17,431 nucleotides of DNA, taken from the NCBI GenBank assembly GCA_050330055.1, contig JBHJOF010000060.1:1-17431 (forward strand). Direction: 5' to 3'. Made by a program: the position numbers and the translations under genes. Positions 13,476 through 17,431 of the stretch are shown piece after piece; position 1 is the stretch's first letter, and each line of letters opens with the position of its first letter. Below the pieces are notes generated by a model that ran no database searches, was not told the DNA's origin, and was given only the letters and a program-made list of their open reading frames with translations. The stretch is from JBHJOF01 sp050330055. Lineage in GTDB: Bacteria; Pseudomonadota; Alphaproteobacteria; Kiloniellales; JAKSDN01.

Positions 13476-15113
13476 ATGCACGCCCCCGCCCCGCTCGCGA
13501 CCAAAGACCGCCCCGCCGATGCCGAAACTGGAGACTGGGTCCGGGTCTGCGCGCTCGACGCGCTGCAGCAGGCCGGGCGCAAGCTGGTCAAGGTCGGGCG
13601 CAAGCAGATCGTGCTGTTCCATGGCCCAAAGGGCGTCTTCGCCTGCAACAACCGCTGCCCGCACGAGGGCTATCCGCTTATCGAGGGCAGCCTGGCCGAG
13701 GGCTGCATCCTCACCTGCAACTGGCACAACTGGAAGTTCGACCTGGAGGACGGCCAGACCCTGGTCGGCGGCGACCGCCTGCGGCGCTATCCGCTGCGCA
13801 TCGACGATGGTGCAGTGTGGCTCGACGTCAGCGATCCGCCGGCGGCCGAGCGCGCAGCCGCGGCGCTCGAGAGCCTGCGCGACTGCCTCGACGACCACGA
13901 TTACGACCGCATGGCGCGCGAGATCGCGCGGCTGCAGCTCACCGGCACCGACGCGCTGGAGGCGGTGCGCCGCGCCATCACCTGGACGCACGACCGCTTC
14001 GAGTTCGGCACCACGCACGCGCACGCCGCAGCCGCCGATTGGCTGTTCCTGCGCGAAGTCTTCGCCCGCGACGAGGCCGCGCGCCTGGTGCCGCTGGTCG
14101 AGATCGTCGGCAGCCTATCCTGGGACAGCCTGCGCGAGCCGCCCTATCCCTATCCGGCGGCGAGTGCCGCCTTCGATCCGGATCGCCTGGTCGCGGCGAT
14201 CGAGCAGGAGGACGAGGCCGCCGCCGTTGCCCAGGTGCGCGGCGCACTGAAGCAAGGTCTCGGCTTTGCCGCGCTGGAGCGGCCGCTCGCCCGGGCGGCG
14301 CTGGCGCACTACCAGGACTTCGGCCATTCGGCGATCTATGTCTACAAGACCCGGCAGCTTGTCCAACGGCTGGGCGAGAGCGTCGCCGAGCCGCTGCTGT
14401 CGTTGCTGGTCCGCTCGCTGGTCTATGCCTCGCGCGAGGACCTGATTCCCGAGTTCCGCGCCTACGGGCCGAGCCTCGCCGCCCTGGACGCCCGGAGGGA
14501 CGGACAAGGGACGCGCCGTGTCGGCGCCGACGACTTCCTCGGGCTCGACGTCAAGCGCGCGCTGGCCCTCACGCTCGAGGCGAGCGGCGACGTGGCCGCG
14601 CTCTACGACGCGCTGCTCGGCATCGGCGCCCGCTACCTGCTGCACTACGACCTGGCCCACCAGGAGCGCACCGACGGGCCGGTGTCGCACAACGTCGGCT
14701 GGCTCGATTTCACGCACCACGTCACCTTCGCCAATGCGGCGCGCGCGCTCTGCAGCAAGTATCCCGAGCTCTGGCCGCAGGCGCTGCTGCAGCTCGCCTG
14801 CTTCGCCGGGCGCAACGCGGCCTTCGTCGACCGCGAGCTCGACGGCAGCGAATGGCAGGTGAAGGATCCACGGGCCTTCATCGACGGCGCAATCGCCCGC
14901 CTGTTCGATCACGGTCAGCCCGAGTACATCGTCTCGGCGCACCTGGTGAAGCTGCTGGTCGCCGCGCGCGAGGAGGCGCTGGCCGCCCCCGACGCGCCCT
15001 GGGTTTCCGACCTGCTGGCCGGCGTCAACCGCTTTCTCCACTCGCCCCTGAAGCGCAAGCACGCCACCCGCGTCGCCCGCCAGGCCATGAGCTTCGTGGC
15101 GTTGGAGGGATAG
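13476..15113 (+). CDS. Rieske [2Fe-2S] protein with a large histidine-rich helical domain
   Basis: A 545-residue protein without signal peptide. Residues about 20-118 form a Rieske domain with Cys61-Pro-His63 in CPHEGYPL and Cys81-Asn-Trp-His84, separated by 17 residues: a full [2Fe-2S] ligand set of dioxygenase-ferredoxin type. Residues about 125-545 are predicted mostly helical and match no dioxygenase catalytic domain I know. They hold repeated histidine motifs: HAH (181-183), HYQDFGH (278-284), LLHYDLAH (388-395), SHNVGWLDFTHH (404-415) and His489. These could bind a metal or haem. A distant likeness to questin oxidase-like helical proteins is possible but unproven. The ATG at 13476 has AAGGGAGA seven nt upstream. 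The gene faces the SufR-like gene and is followed after 7 nt by the small lipoprotein gene. Confidence 0.85.
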   Translation: MHAPAPLATKDRPADAETGDWVRVCALDALQQAGRKLVKVGRKQIVLFHGPKGVFACNNRCPHEGYPLIEGSLAEGCILTCNWHNWKFDLEDGQTLVGGDRLRRYPLRIDDGAVWLDVSDPPAAERAAAALESLRDCLDDHDYDRMAREIARLQLTGTDALEAVRRAITWTHDRFEFGTTHAHAAAADWLFLREVFARDEAARLVPLVEIVGSLSWDSLREPPYPYPAASAAFDPDRLVAAIEQEDEAAAVAQVRGALKQGLGFAALERPLARAALAHYQDFGHSAIYVYKTRQLVQRLGESVAEPLLSLLVRSLVYASREDLIPEFRAYGPSLAALDARRDGQGTRRVGADDFLGLDVKRALALTLEASGDVAALYDALLGIGARYLLHYDLAHQERTDGPVSHNVGWLDFTHHVTFANAARALCSKYPELWPQALLQLACFAGRNAAFVDRELDGSEWQVKDPRAFIDGAIARLFDHGQPEYIVSAHLVKLLVAAREEALAAPDAPWVSDLLAGVNRFLHSPLKRKHATRVARQAMSFVALEG

Positions 15114-15120
15114 GAGTGCG

Positions 15121-15498
15121 GTGCCCACGCTCCGCCTGATTGCGTGCCTGACGATTGGCCTCGCCGCCGCGGCCTGCGGCGGCATGTCGCCGGAGCAGGA
15201 GCTCAAGCTTCTCACGCCTGAGGAAGCCAGAACGCCCGGCGGCGCGACCATGACCCAGGGGAGCGCCGTCACCCTGGTCACATTGGCGCGCGAGCACGAA
15301 GCCAGGCTGCGGTCCCTGCTCGAAGAGGTCGAGCAACGCGCCGCGCGGGGCGAGGCGACCGCGACCGACGTGGCCCAGGTGGAAGCACGCCTCGCCGCCG
15401 CCAGGGCGCGCCGGAGCGCGCTGGAAGGCGAGCTGGCGGCAAGCTGCGCCCGCTTTCGGGAGCTGGTCGGCCAGCCGGCGCCGGGCTGCGCGCCCTAG
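15121..15498 (+). CDS. Small lipoprotein resembling a TolC-type helical hairpin
   Basis: A 125-residue protein with a lipoprotein signal (MPTLRLIACLTIGLAAAAC; lipid-bearing Cys19, lipobox AAAC). Residues about 46-117 are one long charged helical region. RGEATATDVAQVEARLAAAR (76-95), followed by LEGELAASCARFRELVGQPA, is very like the periplasmic hairpin of TolC-family outer-membrane efflux proteins, which are about 450 residues and carry two such hairpins plus a beta-barrel. Here only about a fifth is present and there is no barrel. The GTG start has AGGAG at 15112-15116, which overlaps the stop of the Rieske gene, so the two are probably co-expressed. It may be a stand-alone coiled-coil lipoprotein or a remnant. 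Its function is unknown. Confidence 0.72.
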   Translation: MPTLRLIACLTIGLAAAACGGMSPEQELKLLTPEEARTPGGATMTQGSAVTLVTLAREHEARLRSLLEEVEQRAARGEATATDVAQVEARLAAARARRSALEGELAASCARFRELVGQPAPGCAP

Positions 15499-15585
15499 CG
15501 GAACCTTCGTGCGGCGCTGTCGTTAGAAGGTAGTATAACCGAAAGGGGGACTCCCGCCCGCCAAGCGCGCTAACATGGCGGCGCC

Positions 15586-16395
15586 ATGCCAGAGCTGCCC
15601 GACGTAGAGCTGTACAAGCGCCGTCTCGACCGGCACGGCCTGAAGCATCGCATCGCCAAGGTGACGGTGAGCGACGAGCGCATCCTCGCCGGCCTGCCGG
15701 TGGCGCGCCTGAGCAAGGCGCTCGAGGGGCAGCGCTTCGAGACGAGCCGGCGGCACGGCAAGCACCTCTTGGCGCGGCTCGACAGGAACGGCTGGGTCAC
15801 CTTCCACTTCGGCATGACCGGCGATCTGGTGGCGTACGATACCGACGGCGAGGAGCCGCGCTATACGCGGGTGCGGCTCGATTTCGCCGACGGCGGCCAC
15901 CTGGCCTACGTCAACCGTCGTATGCTGGGCCACGTCGGCCTGACCGAGGACGCGGAGACCTTCATCGCCGATGAGAAGCTGGGGCCCGATGCGCTCGATC
16001 CGGACTTGGACGAAAGGACATTCTTGGCCGCGCTCGGCAGCTCACGGCGGACGCTGAAGGCGGCGCTGATGGACCAGAGCGCGGTCGCCGGCATCGGCAA
16101 CATCTTCGCCGACGAGATCCTGTTCCAGGCCAGGCTGCATCCCGAGACCAAGCTGGGCGCGCTGAGCGACGCCGAGCGCAAGCGCCTTTTCGAAGCGACA
16201 CGCACGGTGCTGCAGGCCGCGATCGAGCATGGCGCCGGCTCCGAGCAGTTCGAGGAGCGGCTGCCCGCCGGCTTCATCATCCCGCAGCGGCGCAAGGGCG
16301 GCCGCTGCCCGCGCTGCGGCACGGCGATCGAGAGCTTCAAGGCCGGCGGCCGCACCGCCTATCTATGCCCGAACTGCCAGAAGCCGAAGAGCTGA
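15586..16395 (+). CDS. Fpg/Nei family DNA glycosylase
   Basis: A 269-residue base-excision repair enzyme. It begins with PELPDVE (catalytic Pro2 and Glu3), has Lys59 in RRHGKHLL, HFGMTGDL (74-81), the helix-two-turn-helix block AVAGIGNIFADEILF with Asn172, and a zinc finger C241-X2-C244-X16-C261-X2-C264 with Arg256 in the finger. It should remove oxidised bases from DNA with AP lyase activity. The sequence differs from textbook MutM at position 6 (Asp for Glu) and at the lesion-side loop (NRRMLGHV where MutM has a PRRFG motif). It may therefore be a second family member and not the main 8-oxoguanine enzyme. The ATG at 15586 has no clear ribosome site. Its stop overlaps the next gene by one base. 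Confidence 0.9.
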   Translation: MPELPDVELYKRRLDRHGLKHRIAKVTVSDERILAGLPVARLSKALEGQRFETSRRHGKHLLARLDRNGWVTFHFGMTGDLVAYDTDGEEPRYTRVRLDFADGGHLAYVNRRMLGHVGLTEDAETFIADEKLGPDALDPDLDERTFLAALGSSRRTLKAALMDQSAVAGIGNIFADEILFQARLHPETKLGALSDAERKRLFEATRTVLQAAIEHGAGSEQFEERLPAGFIIPQRRKGGRCPRCGTAIESFKAGGRTAYLCPNCQKPKS

Positions 16396-17042
16396 TGCCG
16401 GACAGCGAAGACAGACCCGAACACAAGCAGGCACACCTGCGCCTGGTGATCGACCCCTTGGTCGCGGCGCGCTGGCTCGAGCCGCGCCTGCCCGACTTTC
16501 GCGAGCGGCACCCGGAGATCGACCTGGCGGTCTGGCATGACGACAAGCTGCCGGACACGAAGAAGGAAATTTCGGCGGTGCTGATCGGCGACGGCGACTG
16601 GCCCGGCTACCAGGGCGAGCTGCTGCTCGAGCTGGACGACTTTCCGGTTATGAGCCCGGCGCTGCTGAACGGCTTGCCGGGCCTCTCGCGAGTCTCAGAG
16701 CTCGGCCGATTCACGCTCTTGCACGCCGGCTCCACCGTGACCTGGCAACACTGGCTGACCGCCGCGGGCGCACCGGAAGTCGACGGCACGCAAGGCGCCA
16801 TCTTCGACGACGCCGAGGACTGCCTAGCCGCCGCCGTCGAGGGCGAGGGCGTCGCGCTGGCCAATGAGCTCTCCGTCGCGCTGCTGCTGATGGACGGCAG
16901 CCTGGTCAAGGCCCTGCCCGTCACCGTGCCGAGCCGCCAGGCCGTCTACCTGGTGACCGCGCCCGATGCCGACAAACGGCCCGGCGTCGCCGCCTTCCGG
17001 CAGTGGCTCGGCCGCGAGCTGCGCCGCCGCGCCGCGACGTGA
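16395..17042 (+). CDS. LysR-type effector-binding domain without DNA-binding domain
   Basis: A 215-residue protein that aligns by eye with the effector-binding half of GcvA-type LysR regulators. HLRLVIDPLVAARWLEPRLP begins the domain, GDGDWPGYQGELL, FPVMSPALLNGLPG and FTLLHAGSTVTWQHWLTAAG follow, then VEGEGVALANELSVALL and AFRQWLGREL at the end. The N-terminal winged helix of LysR proteins (about 85 residues) is absent and no frameshifted copy lies upstream, because that space is the glycosylase gene. The ATG at 16395 shares its A with the glycosylase TGA (TGATG), so translation is likely coupled. An ATG at 16365, inside the glycosylase gene, is possible. It might bind a small molecule or pair with a full LysR protein; this is inference. 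Confidence 0.82.
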   Translation: MPDSEDRPEHKQAHLRLVIDPLVAARWLEPRLPDFRERHPEIDLAVWHDDKLPDTKKEISAVLIGDGDWPGYQGELLLELDDFPVMSPALLNGLPGLSRVSELGRFTLLHAGSTVTWQHWLTAAGAPEVDGTQGAIFDDAEDCLAAAVEGEGVALANELSVALLLMDGSLVKALPVTVPSRQAVYLVTAPDADKRPGVAAFRQWLGRELRRRAAT

Positions 17043-17095
17043 GAGCTTCAGCGGTCTGCCCTCCCGTCGCAATCGCGTTGAACTCTTTGTTTTGT

Positions 17096-17239
17096 CACCC
17101 TCGCCCTCCCACGCGCTAACGCGCGCGGGCCCCTCCCTCTCCCCTCGAGGGAGAGGGAAAATAAGGGCGCCGGTTTGTTCCCCTCGCCCTTGAGGGGAAA
17201 GGGAGGGGCCCAACGCGAAGCGTTGGGAGGGTGAGGGTG
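17096..17239. repeat. Palindromic CCCTC-type intergenic repeat, family 2, copy 2
   Basis: The arms 17096-17110 and 17225-17239 are reverse complements at 14 of 15 positions. GGGCCCCTCCCTCTCCCC at 17127-17144 is identical to 4227-4244 in the first copy. The small hairpins beside the arms (CGCGC...GCGCG on the left, CCAACGC...GCGTTGG on the right) differ in sequence from the first copy but still pair. It fills much of the 303-bp gap 17043-17345 between convergent genes; I see nothing else in the rest of that gap. Confidence 0.8.
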
Positions 17240-17345
17240 AAAACGAGGCCTGCACGCGTCGGCGCATGCGAAAGCGAAGGAGAGCAGTTGGATACTACGG
17301 AGGCGAACAAGACTGCATTCGAGACAATACGATTCGAGCAAAGCC

Positions 17346-17431
17346 TCACCGCCTGCGCTTCTCGACCAGCACGCCGCTTTCGGCCAGCGCCGCGATCTCC
17401 GCTTCGGCGAAGCCGAACTCGGCCAGGATCT
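17346..17431 (-). CDS. Probable CaiB/BaiF CoA transferase, C-terminal end (partial)
   Basis: The window ends inside this minus-strand gene. The last 27 codons read ILAEFGFAEAEIAALAESGV and then LVEKRRR and a TGA at 17346-17348. The pattern of LAE-G-(hydrophobic)-AEIAAL followed by GV is the usual end of class III (CaiB/BaiF) CoA transferases. With only the tail present, the substrate cannot be stated. Confidence 0.65.
   Translation of the reverse strand, partial: ILAEFGFAEAEIAALAESGVLVEKRRR

Noticed and set aside
16365..16394. MPELPEAEEL at the upstream start of the LysR-domain frame, resembling the PELPEVE start of Fpg proteins, as a sign of a duplicated glycosylase start
   Set aside because: The bases encode the glycosylase's own zinc finger tail (CPNCQKPKS) in the other frame, and nothing Fpg-like follows; taken as coincidence.

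Overview
The window is very GC-rich DNA with dense, tightly spaced genes. The fixGHIS cluster, the MttB-family protein, YciB and several palindromic intergenic repeats of types common in alphaproteobacteria suggest an alphaproteobacterium, most likely of the Rhodospirillales type; the exact genus cannot be read from the sequence. No tRNA, rRNA, CRISPR array or phage/transposase gene is visible.

Layout. (1) 1-2959, plus strand: the end of fixG, then fixH, fixI and fixS, each joined to the next by an ATGA stop/start overlap; this set assembles and supplies copper to cbb3-type cytochrome oxidase. (2) 3213-4172, plus: agmatinase (speB), flanked by two palindromic repeats. (3) 4366-7502, minus: yciB, an MttB-family methyltransferase-like protein, a small cupin and a DUF6314 protein; the last three are close enough (29 and 16 nt gaps) to be one operon. 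(4) 7824-9347: a conserved helical protein of unknown function (minus) divergent from an exported PCMT-like methyltransferase (plus). (5) 9344-9762: three different palindromic repeat elements side by side. (6) 9781-12321, minus: a glyoxalase II-like metallo-hydrolase and an exported M48 metalloprotease. (7) 12661-15498: a SufR-like winged-helix regulator with a cysteine-rich C-terminus, divergent from a Rieske protein with a large histidine-rich helical C-terminal domain, followed after 7 nt by a tiny lipoprotein that resembles half of a TolC helical hairpin. (8) 15586-17042, plus: an Fpg/Nei-family DNA glycosylase overlapping by 1 nt a LysR-type effector-binding domain that has no DNA-binding domain. 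(9) 17346-17431, minus: the C-terminus of a probable CaiB/BaiF CoA transferase.

The most interesting part is 12661-15498. A regulator that probably senses an Fe-S cluster faces an Fe-S (Rieske) protein of unusual architecture across a 143-bp gap. The gap carries two identical 13-bp AT-rich sites and, between them, a further inverted repeat. This looks like a self-contained Fe-S-responsive module. The second notable property is that nearly every longer intergenic gap holds a palindromic element (at least nine, in about seven families), one of which supplies the stop codon of the gene next to it.
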